Shown here: one piece after another, positions 46,002 through 53,441 of the stretch
Layout of the letters: every line of letters begins with the position of its first letter
Numbering within the stretch: position 1 is the first letter of the stretch
From: Ilyomonas sp965277535
GTDB lineage: Bacteria > Bacteroidota > Bacteroidia > Chitinophagales > Chitinophagaceae
DNA length: 64,000 nucleotides
Assembly: GCA_965277535.1 (NCBI GenBank)
Contig: OZ255825.1
Coordinates: forward strand, 3,906,001-3,970,000
Direction of reading: 5' to 3'
Notes under the pieces: generated by a model
Told to the model about the DNA's origin: nothing
Database searches by the model: none
What the model saw: only the letters and a program-made list of their open reading frames with translations
Program-made: the position numbers and the translations under genes

Positions 46002-47126
46002 ATGAATACATCCTTAGCGAAGTCGGTGCCTTTTTACGTCAAATTGGCGCTCATTTTATTCAGTTTAATTGCGTTGTGCTTCATTGCCATTGAGATAAAA
46101 GAAGTGCTTTCTCCACTCATTTTTGCACTCCTTTTTTCGGTGGCTTTGCTTCCGCTGGTTAATTTTTTCGAGAAAAGGGCGCGCTTTCCCGGTGGCATGG
46201 CAGCCGGCATCTCGGTTATTTTATTGGTGCTTGTTTTGTTTTCGCTGTTTTATTTTTTAGGATCACAACTTAGCCGTTTGGCAGAAGACTGGCCTCAGTT
46301 TCAAAGCCAGATGGACGTTACCATAAAGAACATCCAAGAATGGATTGATGCAAAACTAAACATTGGTATAAGGGAGCAAATGAAATACGTGAATAAAGCT
46401 ACCACGCAAGTTATAAATTCCAGCTCAAGCGTTATTGGTACAACAGTGGCCTCAATTTCATCTATCTTGTTCTTCATTGTTCTGACCATGATTTACACGT
46501 TCTTTCTTATTTTTTACAGACATCATCTGCTTAAATTTTTAATTGCGGTGTGTAAGGAAGAAAACTCAGTTACGGTTTACGACATTGCACAGCAGGTTCA
46601 ATACATTGTTCGCAAATATATTTTGGGTTTATTGCTGGAAATGCTGATTGTATCAACAGTTTTGTGCATTGCTTTTCTAATTTTAGGAGTGAAGTATGCG
46701 GTGCTTTTAGGCATTATGACAGGCATCCTCAATGTCATTCCTTACATTGGGATTTTCACTTCCTTGCTGCTGGGTACGTTCATCACTTTTGCAACCGGCG
46801 CAACAGCCACCAAAGTATTGTTGGTGGCGATTGTTTATGTGTGCGTTCATCTTGTTGACAGCAATGTTTTATTGCCGCTGATAGTAGGTTCGAAGGTGCG
46901 CATCAACGCATTGATTACGGTGCTCGGTGTAATAGGAGGAGAGATGACATGGGGCATTGCAGGCATGTTTTTATCCATCCCTGTGATTGCCATAACAAAA
47001 ATTATTTTTGACCGCGTTGATACCTTACAACCCTGGGGATTGTTATTGGGCGATGAAAAACAAGCAAAACCAAAAAGCAAACGAAAAATTATTGCAGAAG
47101 CTGAAAAGAAAAAATCGGAAACGTAA
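46002..47126 (+). CDS. AI-2E family transporter (UPF0118-like membrane protein)
   Basis: A 374-residue membrane protein with about seven to eight helices. It has the family core: N-terminal helices (IEIKEVLSPLIFALLFSVALLPLVNFFEKR), a long central amphipathic region (LAEDWPQFQSQMDVTIKNIQEW), then YIVRKYILGLLLEMLIVSTVLCI, GVKYAVLLGIMTGILNVIPYIGI and HLVDSNVLLPLIVGSKVRINALITVLGVIGG. Members include sodium/proton antiporters and transporters proposed to export autoinducer-2; function differs within the family, so the substrate is unknown. The C-terminal tail is very basic (KQAKPKSKRK) and is read over a GCAAAACCAAA variant. Confidence 0.88.
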   Translation: MNTSLAKSVPFYVKLALILFSLIALCFIAIEIKEVLSPLIFALLFSVALLPLVNFFEKRARFPGGMAAGISVILLVLVLFSLFYFLGSQLSRLAEDWPQFQSQMDVTIKNIQEWIDAKLNIGIREQMKYVNKATTQVINSSSSVIGTTVASISSILFFIVLTMIYTFFLIFYRHHLLKFLIAVCKEENSVTVYDIAQQVQYIVRKYILGLLLEMLIVSTVLCIAFLILGVKYAVLLGIMTGILNVIPYIGIFTSLLLGTFITFATGATATKVLLVAIVYVCVHLVDSNVLLPLIVGSKVRINALITVLGVIGGEMTWGIAGMFLSIPVIAITKIIFDRVDTLQPWGLLLGDEKQAKPKSKRKIIAEAEKKKSET

Positions 47127-47206
47127 AAAAGATATTAAACAACACTTTAGCCCGCTCTTTGCTAACAATTGTAAAAACCAGATTTTATCACCATAAAAAC
47201 AAACAC

Positions 47207-47305
47207 ATGCGCGATTGGTTGCGAACTTTAATTGCCGGTTACGGAGCTTACAAATGGGGCGGCGGCTGCTTTAGCACCATACTTATTTTTGTTGCTATTT
47301 ATTAG
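47207..47305 (+). CDS. Possible 32-residue membrane peptide
   Basis: MRDWLRTLIAGYGAYKWGGGCFST followed by a hydrophobic end (ILIFVAIY) would form a single-helix peptide. The leader TAAAAACAAAC before the ATG matches other starts in the window. The frame ends at TAG, yet the codons beyond (ALGHCGGMH to a TAA at about 47335) look like a natural continuation, so either the gene ends here or a stop has interrupted a slightly longer peptide. Family unknown; support is moderate. Confidence 0.35.
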   Translation: MRDWLRTLIAGYGAYKWGGGCFSTILIFVAIY

Positions 47306-47351
47306 GCCTTAGGGCATTGCGGCGGTATGCACTAAGGTTGTTTATTATGAT

Positions 47352-47472
47352 TTGAACCACAAATGCGGTTTCGCAAACCTGGTAGGTCTAACATCAGGGG
47401 GCACGAAGACGCTAAAAGAACCGACGACAGAATCTTCGTGTAACTTTTCTTCTTACCGCCTTTGTGGTTCAA
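47352..47472. repeat. Palindromic TTGAACCAC repeat, copy 3
   Basis: Opens TTGAACCACAAATGCGG and closes CCGCCTTTGTGGTTCAA, with CACGAAGACGC and AATCTTCGTGTAAC inside. It lies between the AI-2E-side genes and a converging esterase gene and could act as a hairpin terminator for either. Confidence 0.8.
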
Positions 47473-47481
47473 ACAAATTCT

Positions 47482-48210
47482 TTACAAATACATCTGCACC
47501 ATCATTCGCCAATGGCGGGGGCGATGCGCTTCTTCGTTCCAAACATACAATGTGTTGCAAATTCCTTTTTCAGAAAGTGCATTGCTTAATAATACATTGC
47601 TTTCAAAAAAAGGATCTTCTTTACCAATCACAAATACAATGTTCACCTTTTTCAATGTTCTTATGATGGCTTCGTCCTTTAGGTTAGGAATGAACATTGT
47701 TGGTGTGTTAAAGTAAATGTTCTCATCTATATAACCATCAAATAAATCTCTGAAATTTTGAACGGCTTTGGTTAAATCGTAGCGCCCGCTCATGCCTACA
47801 ATTTTGCTCCACTGCTTTGGATGTTTTAGTCCGATGTTCATGGCATGATACGCGCCAAGGCTGCATCCGGCCACAATGCGATATTTGTTTTTGTTCCTTT
47901 TTTTGATGAAAGGCAGCACTTCATTCATTATATAATTTTCATACTGCGCATATTTCAAAATCCGTTCTGCCGGATGAATGTTAGCATTGTAAAAGCTGTC
48001 AATATCAGTACTGTCCACACAATACACCTGAAGATAACCGGCGTTAATTTTATCCTGCATCGCTTCAATGATCTTCCAGTTTTCATAATCGTAAAATCTT
48101 GCCGTTCGCGTTGGAAAAAACAGCACCGGTACACCAGCATCGCCAAACACCAGCAATTCAATTTCTTTATTCAGGTGCTTGCTGTACCAACGGTGGTATT
48201 CTCGTTTCAT
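47482..48210 (-). CDS. Esterase D-like alpha/beta-hydrolase
   Basis: A 242-residue cytoplasmic esterase (no signal). Elements are ELLVFGDAGVPVLFFPTRTARFYD, NYIMNEVLPFIKKRNKNKYRIVAGCSLGAYHAMNIGLKHP with the nucleophile Ser in GCSLG, FVIGKEDPFFESN with the likely acidic triad residue, and WNEEAHRPRHW with His. It belongs to the PF00756 esterase group. Starting at ATG 48210, it ends 42 bases short of the next upstream gene on the same strand, a GDSL esterase, so the two may be co-transcribed. Natural substrate unknown. Confidence 0.85.
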   Translation of the reverse strand: MKREYHRWYSKHLNKEIELLVFGDAGVPVLFFPTRTARFYDYENWKIIEAMQDKINAGYLQVYCVDSTDIDSFYNANIHPAERILKYAQYENYIMNEVLPFIKKRNKNKYRIVAGCSLGAYHAMNIGLKHPKQWSKIVGMSGRYDLTKAVQNFRDLFDGYIDENIYFNTPTMFIPNLKDEAIIRTLKKVNIVFVIGKEDPFFESNVLLSNALSEKGICNTLYVWNEEAHRPRHWRMMVQMYL

Positions 48211-48252
48211 GTTTTGTTTTCATATATGGTGTAAAAAGGCAATCGCTGTTAC

Positions 48253-48849
48253 TTAGGCAACAGCAAAAATGCGTGCCTCCAAAATTTGTTTCCAAATATC
48301 ATATCCTTTTTTACTCAGGTGCAGTCCATCTTCTTCAAAATAATCTTTATCAGGGTAACCTTCTTCAATTAACATGGCACCATAAATATCAACAAAAACA
48401 AACTGGCTGCTTTTATTAATTTCATCGTTTATTAAAGCATTGGTTTGTTTTATGTTTTCGTTGATGTTCCAGCGGCTGATACTGGGCTTAATAGAAACAT
48501 AATAACAGGGGATGTTTGCAAAATGCTGTTTTATCAGGTTCTCAAGTTGCTTAAAAAAATAGAGTACTTCGTCCGGCGATTTGCCATCGCCCAAATCGTT
48601 ATCACCGGCATAAACAATCAGCTTTTGTGCGCTTTGCACAGGCGCAACAATTCTATCAAAAAAGTAAACACAGGCTTCCAGTGTTGAGCCGCCAAAGCCT
48701 AAGTTGACGGGCAAAAACGGTTTGAAATCATCGTACAAACTGTCCCACATTCTGATGGAAGAACTGCCATAAAAAACGGTTTGGGGCTTATACTGCAATT
48801 CATCTCTTCTTTGTATCAGCGCTCTTACTTCCTCTTCGTACCAATCCAT
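48253..48849 (-). CDS. SGNH/GDSL family hydrolase
   Basis: A 198-residue SGNH-type esterase. Block I is TVFYGSSSIRMWD with the nucleophile Ser. Gly in block II is NLGFGGSTLE, block III Asn is YAGDNDLGDGKSPDEV, and block V is DGLHLSKKGYDIW, with Asp and His. No signal peptide is seen, so it is probably cytoplasmic or released. Members hydrolyse lipids, acetylated sugars or peptidoglycan acetyl groups. It lies upstream of and in the same direction as the esterase D-like gene. Confidence 0.9.
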   Translation of the reverse strand: MDWYEEEVRALIQRRDELQYKPQTVFYGSSSIRMWDSLYDDFKPFLPVNLGFGGSTLEACVYFFDRIVAPVQSAQKLIVYAGDNDLGDGKSPDEVLYFFKQLENLIKQHFANIPCYYVSIKPSISRWNINENIKQTNALINDEINKSSQFVFVDIYGAMLIEEGYPDKDYFEEDGLHLSKKGYDIWKQILEARIFAVA

Positions 48850-49136
48850 GAAACTAATGGTTAAATAATGTTATTATGATATTGCTTTTTTGCAACAATA
48901 CGATATTCTTCAAATTTACAAGCTGTGTTCCGGTGTGCTGTTTTCTGCTGATGGCACGGATTATTGCAGACGATTTGTTTTTGCATGATTTCTTGTACAA
49001 CCTGGCAGGTTTGATTTTGGTTTTACCCGTTTTTCTGCGCCCATCTAAGGGGTACAAACAAAATTCTACATTTCACAATCAACAATTTCTTATCAATATT
49101 CTTTCGTCTATCTTCTAAAAAAATCTTTCTATCCCT

Positions 49137-49144
49137 TACCTTCG
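49137..49144 (+). promoter_or_regulatory. Candidate -7 element of the atpDC promoter
   Basis: TACCTTCG differs by one base from the Bacteroidota sigma consensus TAnnTTTG and lies 71 bases before the atpD ATG. No clear TTG at the -33 position was found. Confidence 0.35.
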
Positions 49145-49147
49145 CGC

Positions 49148-49170
49148 CCTGCCTACCGGACAGGCAGGCC
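49148..49170 (+). repeat. Palindrome in the atpD leader
   Basis: CCTGCCT (49148-49154) pairs with AGGCAGG a few bases on. GCCTGCCTACCGG here equals, in reverse, the core of the palindrome in the repeat at 39521-39634, so the same mobile or recurrent unit may have entered this leader. Confidence 0.55.
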
Positions 49171-49214
49171 AGATTTTTTATCAACTTCATATTCCATTCA
49201 ACCATAAAACAAAT

Positions 49215-50717
49215 ATGGCAACAACAGGAAAAGTAAAACAGATTATTGGTGCTGTGGTAGATGTGCAATTTGAGGAAGGACAGCTTCCCGAAATTTACAA
49301 CGCACTTGAAATCAAAAGAGACAATGGCGATAAGCTGGTACTTGAAGTGCAGCAACATTTAGGCGAAGACAGTGTGCGCACCATTGCTATGGACGGCACA
49401 GAAGGTTTAGTGCGCGGCATAGCAGTAACCGATACAGGCAAAGCCATTGCCATGCCTACCGGCGATGCCATTCACGGCCGTTTGTTTAACGTAACCGGCG
49501 ACCCGATTGATGGTTTGCCACCTGTAAGTAAAGAACATGGCAGGCCTATCCACGCACTGCCTCCACGCTTTGAAAACTTAAGCACAGCTTCCGAAATATT
49601 GTTCACCGGCATCAAAGTAATTGACCTGATTGAGCCGTATGCAAAAGGTGGAAAAATTGGGCTGTTTGGTGGTGCGGGCGTTGGTAAAACTGTATTGATT
49701 CAGGAATTGATTAATAATATTGCCAAAGGCTACGGCGGCTTATCGGTGTTTGCCGGCGTGGGCGAAAGAACACGCGAAGGAAACGATTTGCTGCGCGAAA
49801 TGATTGAAGCCGGAATTATGAATTATGGCGATAAATTCAGGCACAGCATGGAAGAAGGCGGCTGGGATTTAAGCTTAGTGAATATGGAAGGTTTGAGAGA
49901 GTCCAAAGCTACTTTTGTTTTTGGACAAATGAACGAACCGCCCGGCGCACGTGCGCGTGTGGCATTAAGCGGTTTAACCATTGCCGAATATTTCCGCGAT
50001 GGCGATGGCACCGGAAAAGGGCGGGACATTTTGTTTTTTGTTGATAATATCTTCCGCTTTACGCAAGCGGGTTCCGAAGTATCGGCCTTGTTGGGGCGTA
50101 TGCCTTCTGCGGTGGGCTACCAGCCAACACTGGCAACCGAAATGGGCTTGATGCAGGAACGCATTACTTCTACCAAAAATGGTTCTATCACTTCAGTACA
50201 AGCGGTGTATGTGCCTGCGGATGATTTAACCGATCCGGCTCCGGCCACCACTTTTGCTCACTTAGATGCCACAACGGTTTTAAGCCGTAAAATATCTGAC
50301 TTGGGCATTTATCCTGCCGTTGACCCGTTGGATTCTACTTCACGTATCCTGACGCCGGCTATCGTTGGCGACAAGCATTATGATACCGCCAACCGCGTAA
50401 AATTGATTTTGCAACGATACAAAGAGTTGCAGGACATTATTGCTATCCTCGGTATTGATGAATTGAGCGATGAAGATAAAACGACGGTGCAACGCGCCCG
50501 TAGAGTGCAGCGCTTCTTATCGCAGCCGTTCTTTGTGGCAGAACAGTTTACGGGTTTGAAAGGTGTGTTTGTTGATATCAGTGATACTATCAAAGGCTTC
50601 AATGCCATTATGGATGGTGAAGTGGATGAATATCCCGAAGCTGCCTTTAACCTGGTTGGCACCATTGAAGATGCAATGGAAAAAGGTAAGAAACTAATTG
50701 CACAGGCGCAGGGATAA
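49215..50717 (+). CDS. atpD: ATP synthase F1 beta subunit
   Basis: The 500-residue catalytic beta subunit of F1 ATP synthase, at the inner membrane facing the cytoplasm. The N-terminal barrel begins GKVKQIIGAVVDVQF. The P loop is GGAGVGKTVLIQELI. The catalytic Glu lies in VGERTREGNDL, and FVDNIFRFTQAGSEVSALLGRMPSAVGYQPTL and the later VYVPADDLTDPAPATTFAHLDATTVL carry the DELSEED-side fold; the lever loop reads IDELSDEDK. The ATG at 49215 follows TAAAACAAAT. Together with atpC it forms the usual split atpDC unit, separate from the rest of the operon, as in many Bacteroidota. Confidence 0.98.
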   Translation: MATTGKVKQIIGAVVDVQFEEGQLPEIYNALEIKRDNGDKLVLEVQQHLGEDSVRTIAMDGTEGLVRGIAVTDTGKAIAMPTGDAIHGRLFNVTGDPIDGLPPVSKEHGRPIHALPPRFENLSTASEILFTGIKVIDLIEPYAKGGKIGLFGGAGVGKTVLIQELINNIAKGYGGLSVFAGVGERTREGNDLLREMIEAGIMNYGDKFRHSMEEGGWDLSLVNMEGLRESKATFVFGQMNEPPGARARVALSGLTIAEYFRDGDGTGKGRDILFFVDNIFRFTQAGSEVSALLGRMPSAVGYQPTLATEMGLMQERITSTKNGSITSVQAVYVPADDLTDPAPATTFAHLDATTVLSRKISDLGIYPAVDPLDSTSRILTPAIVGDKHYDTANRVKLILQRYKELQDIIAILGIDELSDEDKTTVQRARRVQRFLSQPFFVAEQFTGLKGVFVDISDTIKGFNAIMDGEVDEYPEAAFNLVGTIEDAMEKGKKLIAQAQG

Positions 50718-50734
50718 ATTAATTCCAATTCATT

Positions 50735-50989
50735 ATGACATTAGAAATACTAACACCAGAAAAAAGATTTTACAGCGGCGACGTGTATGGTGTTCAACTA
50801 CCCGGCATTGACGGATTATTTGAAGTGCTCGACAAACATGCACCGATGGTAAGCGCATTGGGCAAAGGCAACATTAAAGTGTTGCAGAATAAGAACACCA
50901 CCGAGCGATTTTCTATTGAAGGCGGATTTGTAGAAGTGTTCAACAACAAAGCCACCGTGCTGGTTGAAGGCGCATCTGCTTTGGATTAG
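50735..50989 (+). CDS. atpC: ATP synthase F1 epsilon subunit, short form
   Basis: An 84-residue epsilon subunit containing only the N-terminal beta-sandwich (MTLEILTPEKRFYSGDV, VQLPGIDGLFEVLDKHAPMVSALGKGNIKVL, GGFVEVFNNKATVLVEGA). The C-terminal two-helix domain that in E. coli inhibits ATP hydrolysis (total about 138 residues) is missing, so the usual inhibitory latch is absent. Short epsilon forms occur in this phylum. It starts 17 bases after atpD and ends 16 bases before the strong terminator. Confidence 0.95.
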   Translation: MTLEILTPEKRFYSGDVYGVQLPGIDGLFEVLDKHAPMVSALGKGNIKVLQNKNTTERFSIEGGFVEVFNNKATVLVEGASALD

Positions 50990-51004
50990 AGCTATTTTTT
51001 AGAT

Positions 51005-51050
51005 AAAAACAAAAAGCCGTTGATTACACAATCAACGGCTTTTTGTTTTT
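51005..51050 (+). terminator. Strong terminator after atpC, carrying the dispersed motif
   Basis: A perfect 20-base stem (51005-51024 with 51031-51050) with a six-base loop; the core is GCCGTTGAT/ATCAACGGC. Its 3' arm and T-tract read CTTTTTGTTTTTGC, so the last 11 bases (51042-51052) are an exact inverted copy of GCAAAAACAAA. Confidence 0.95.
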
Positions 51051-51116
51051 GCCCCTTTTTTCAATATAACATTTTGTTGTTCCCTTTCTCCTGTCCTGAA
51101 TCGCATTTGCATTTGC

Positions 51117-51124
51117 TATCTTTG
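51117..51124 (+). promoter_or_regulatory. Candidate -7 element of the pdxA promoter
   Basis: TATCTTTG exactly matches the Bacteroidota consensus TAnnTTTG and lies 25 bases before the pdxA ATG, after the atpC terminator. No well-placed -33 TTG was identified. Confidence 0.45.
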
Positions 51125-51149
51125 ACGCTCACTATTTTTTACAAAAAGC

Positions 51150-52238
51150 ATGGAATTACAAAAGCCCATCATCGGTTTTTCAAGCGGAGACATCAACGGC
51201 ATTGGTCTTGAAATCATTATCAAAGCCTTAAGCAACAATCTCATTCTGGAGATGTGTGTGCCGGTGGTTTTTGCCAGTCAGAAAAGTATCTTATTTTATA
51301 AAAAAACAATACCTGAAAACAACATCCATTTTCAGATCATAAAAGATTTTACCAAATTGCCGCAAAAACAAATCTGCCTGATGAGCTGCTGGGAAGAAGA
51401 CGTGCCAATAGAACCCGGCAAGTTGAGTGATAACGGCGGAAAGTATGCCTGGCGTTCTTTACAACAAGCTGCGCAGGCATTGAAGGATGGACACATTCAA
51501 GGTTTGGTAACGGCACCTATCCATAAGAAAAACATACAAAGTGAAGAGTTCAATTTCAGCGGGCATACGCCTTTTTTAAAATCGTTTTTTGAAGTGGAAG
51601 ATGTGGTGATGATACTCGCTGCCGATAACATGCGCGTGGCGCCCCTAACCGAGCATGTACCGATAAAAGACGTTGTTCAGTATATTACCAAAGAGAACAT
51701 TTTGCGCAAGCTGAAAATACTGAATCACAGCCTGCAAAAGGACTTTGACATCAACAAACCTAAAATTGCTGTATTAGGTTTAAATCCTCATGCAGGCGAT
51801 GAAGGCTTGATTGGCACGGAAGAAGAAACCATTATTAAACCTGCTATCAAAGAAGCGAAACAAAACAACATGATGGTGTTTGGTCCGTACAGTGCCGATG
51901 CGTTTTTTGCCCGCGGTACCTACGAAAAGTTCGATGCTGTCCTTTCCATGTATCATGACCAGGGATTGATTCCATTTAAATCGTTAGCCATGGGAGATAC
52001 GGTGAATTACACAGCCGGTTTGCCTGCTGTGCGCACTTCGCCCGATCATGGAACTGCCTTTGATATTGCAGGAAAAGCCATTGCTGATGCTACGTCTATG
52101 ATGTCGGCAATTTTTAATTGCATAGATATTATCCGCCGCAGAAATGATTATGAAGAATCGCATAGCAATCCGGTTCGCCGCATGAGCGGACGCATTCTTG
52201 CCAACGCAGAAGATGAAAGGGTGGAAGGGAACTTGTGA
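51150..52238 (+). CDS. pdxA: 4-hydroxythreonine-4-phosphate dehydrogenase
   Basis: A 362-residue NAD-dependent enzyme of vitamin B6 (pyridoxal phosphate) synthesis by the DXP-dependent route. Motifs in order: GDINGIGLEIIIKAL, GLVTAPIHKKNI, FSGHTPFLKSFF with a metal-binding His, LGLNPHAGDEGLIGTEE, SADAFFARGTYEKFDAVLSMYHDQGLIPFK with metal-binding His, and VRTSPDHGTAFDIAGK. The length is usual. It is preceded by its own likely promoter. The QKQ near residue 72 is read over a GCAAAAACAAA copy. The next gene, rsmG, starts 164 bases later, so it is probably a separate transcription unit. Confidence 0.96.
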   Translation: MELQKPIIGFSSGDINGIGLEIIIKALSNNLILEMCVPVVFASQKSILFYKKTIPENNIHFQIIKDFTKLPQKQICLMSCWEEDVPIEPGKLSDNGGKYAWRSLQQAAQALKDGHIQGLVTAPIHKKNIQSEEFNFSGHTPFLKSFFEVEDVVMILAADNMRVAPLTEHVPIKDVVQYITKENILRKLKILNHSLQKDFDINKPKIAVLGLNPHAGDEGLIGTEEETIIKPAIKEAKQNNMMVFGPYSADAFFARGTYEKFDAVLSMYHDQGLIPFKSLAMGDTVNYTAGLPAVRTSPDHGTAFDIAGKAIADATSMMSAIFNCIDIIRRRNDYEESHSNPVRRMSGRILANAEDERVEGNL

Positions 52239-52402
52239 TTGTAAATGGTTAATTATTAATGGTTAATTGTGAATAGTGAATGGTGAGTAACAGCACTCAA
52301 ACAAATCTGTAAAAAATTGTGCAAAACCAAATCCTGAACATCTGTGCACCATATCTGTGTCATCCGTGTTCTAAACAATCTAAATAATCTACCCAAATCT
52401 CT

Positions 52403-53026
52403 GTGCAAGCCATTCTCAAATATTTCGATGATGTTTCGCCCAAACAAATCGAGCAATTGTCTGCTCTTCAGGAAATTTATAATGATTGGAATGCAAAAAT
52501 CAATGTCATCTCCCGAAAAGACATTGATGCCTTGTACGAGAAGCATGTATTGCATTCGTTAAGCATTGCTACCATAGTTACTTTTGGTGCAAAAACAAAC
52601 ATCATAGACATTGGCACCGGTGGCGGTTTTCCGGGCATTCCATTGGCTATTTTTTTTCCTGATGTGCAGTTTCATTTGGTAGATAGTATTGCCAAAAAAT
52701 TAACCGTTGTAAAAGAAGTGGCATCTGCCATCGGTTTGCAAAACGTTACCACACAACACACACGAGCCGAAGACATCAAAAACCGCAAGTTTGATTTTGC
52801 AGTCTCCCGGGCCGTAGCACCACTGAAAGATTTATGGCAGTGGAGTAAACCATTGCTGAAAAAAGGCAACACGCAACAACTTTCGAACGGCTTGATTTGC
52901 TTAAAAGGCGGCGATCTGGCGAAAGAAATTGCGGAAAGCGGAACCCGTCCACACGTATATAAAACAGAGCAGATTTTTAAAGAAGAGTATTTTAAGGAGA
53001 AGTACATTTTGCACGTGCCCGCTTAG
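52403..53026 (+). CDS. rsmG: 16S rRNA m7G527 methyltransferase
   Basis: A 207-residue SAM-dependent methyltransferase (formerly GidB) that methylates G527 of 16S rRNA. The SAM-binding loop is IIDIGTGGGFPGIPLAIFFP, followed by FHLVDSIAKKLTVVKEV and FAVSRAVAPLKDLWQW. The N-terminal YNDWNAKINVISRKDID and LYEKHVLHSLSIATI are characteristic. The GTG start at 52403 is chosen because the family's N-terminus (ILKYF...) begins right there and no ATG is available. The leader consists of CTGTG-type repeated words. The SAM-loop codons lie beside an exact GCAAAAACAAA copy (52589-52599), and another sits one base after the stop (53027-53037, inverted). Confidence 0.95.
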   Translation: MQAILKYFDDVSPKQIEQLSALQEIYNDWNAKINVISRKDIDALYEKHVLHSLSIATIVTFGAKTNIIDIGTGGGFPGIPLAIFFPDVQFHLVDSIAKKLTVVKEVASAIGLQNVTTQHTRAEDIKNRKFDFAVSRAVAPLKDLWQWSKPLLKKGNTQQLSNGLICLKGGDLAKEIAESGTRPHVYKTEQIFKEEYFKEKYILHVPA

Positions 53027-53049
53027 TTTGTTTTTGCAGGAAAAATTGA

Positions 53050-53128
53050 AACACATAGAAACATAGCAACATAGATTTCACATAGTTTTTCTATCTTCTT
53101 TTCTTATGTTTCGATGATTCTATGTGGT
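53050..53128. repeat. Palindromic ACATAG-type repeat
   Basis: The arms ACACATAGAA and TTCTATGTGGT pair, with further ACATAG/CTATGT words in between. Its construction is similar to the TTGAACCAC and CACAGAG elements, but with a different core word. Confidence 0.6.
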
Positions 53129-53285
53129 AAAAAGAAAACCTGTTTACTCACCTTAAAAAGAGCTTAAATCCAAACGATTCATTCACTTCAAAATTAAAGA
53201 AAGATAAAGGAGCTTATACCTCTTTCAACTCATCAACCTTATATCTGTTGGTGCTGAAACCCTTTATCAGAGAGGCTTTCAGCCA

Positions 53286-53322
53286 TCACAAATCACAAAT
53301 CACAAATCACAAATCACATTAT
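53286..53322. repeat. Tandem heptamer CACAAAT, about five units
   Basis: Consecutive copies of CACAAAT end in CACATT. The same heptamer in reverse (ATTTGTG) appears twice after the LamG gene at about 31173. It is too short and lacks spacers, so it is not CRISPR. Confidence 0.8.
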
Positions 53323-53441
53323 ATCTGCCTTAAAATTGTGCATAGCGGTTGCATCAATGGCTTTTATTGAACAATTTTGTTAAGCGGTTGCAATAGAGTG
53401 CCAGCCGGGAAAGCAATTCTTTATCATCCAATATCCATATT

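Larger units (their letters stand above)
47127..47481. other. Intergenic region with a possible small gene and a repeat
   Basis: This 355-base stretch holds a short membrane-type reading frame (47207-47305) and a copy of the TTGAACCAC palindrome (47352-47472), which ends about ten bases from the minus-strand esterase stop. Nothing else is supported. Confidence 0.6.
48850..49214. other. Divergent intergenic region upstream of atpD
   Basis: An 80-codon plus-strand frame (48876-49118) is open, but shows no convincing protein character. The region contains a TTTGTTTTTGC copy (48974-48984), a possible -7 element and the palindrome in the atpD leader. No RNA gene was recognised. Confidence 0.5.
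53027..53441. other. Intergenic region with hairpin repeat and short tandem repeat
   Basis: No gene is supported. The stretch holds a TTTGTTTTTGC copy directly after the rsmG stop (53027-53037), an ACATAG-type palindrome (53050-53128), and a seven-base tandem repeat (53286-53322). Confidence 0.6.

Noticed and set aside
48876..49118. 80-codon plus-strand frame upstream of atpD
   Set aside because: It lacks recognisable protein features, overlaps the probable atpD promoter region, and its open length is ordinary for chance.
53286..53322. Possible CRISPR-like repeats
   Set aside because: Units are seven bases long, contiguous and without spacers; this is a simple tandem repeat.
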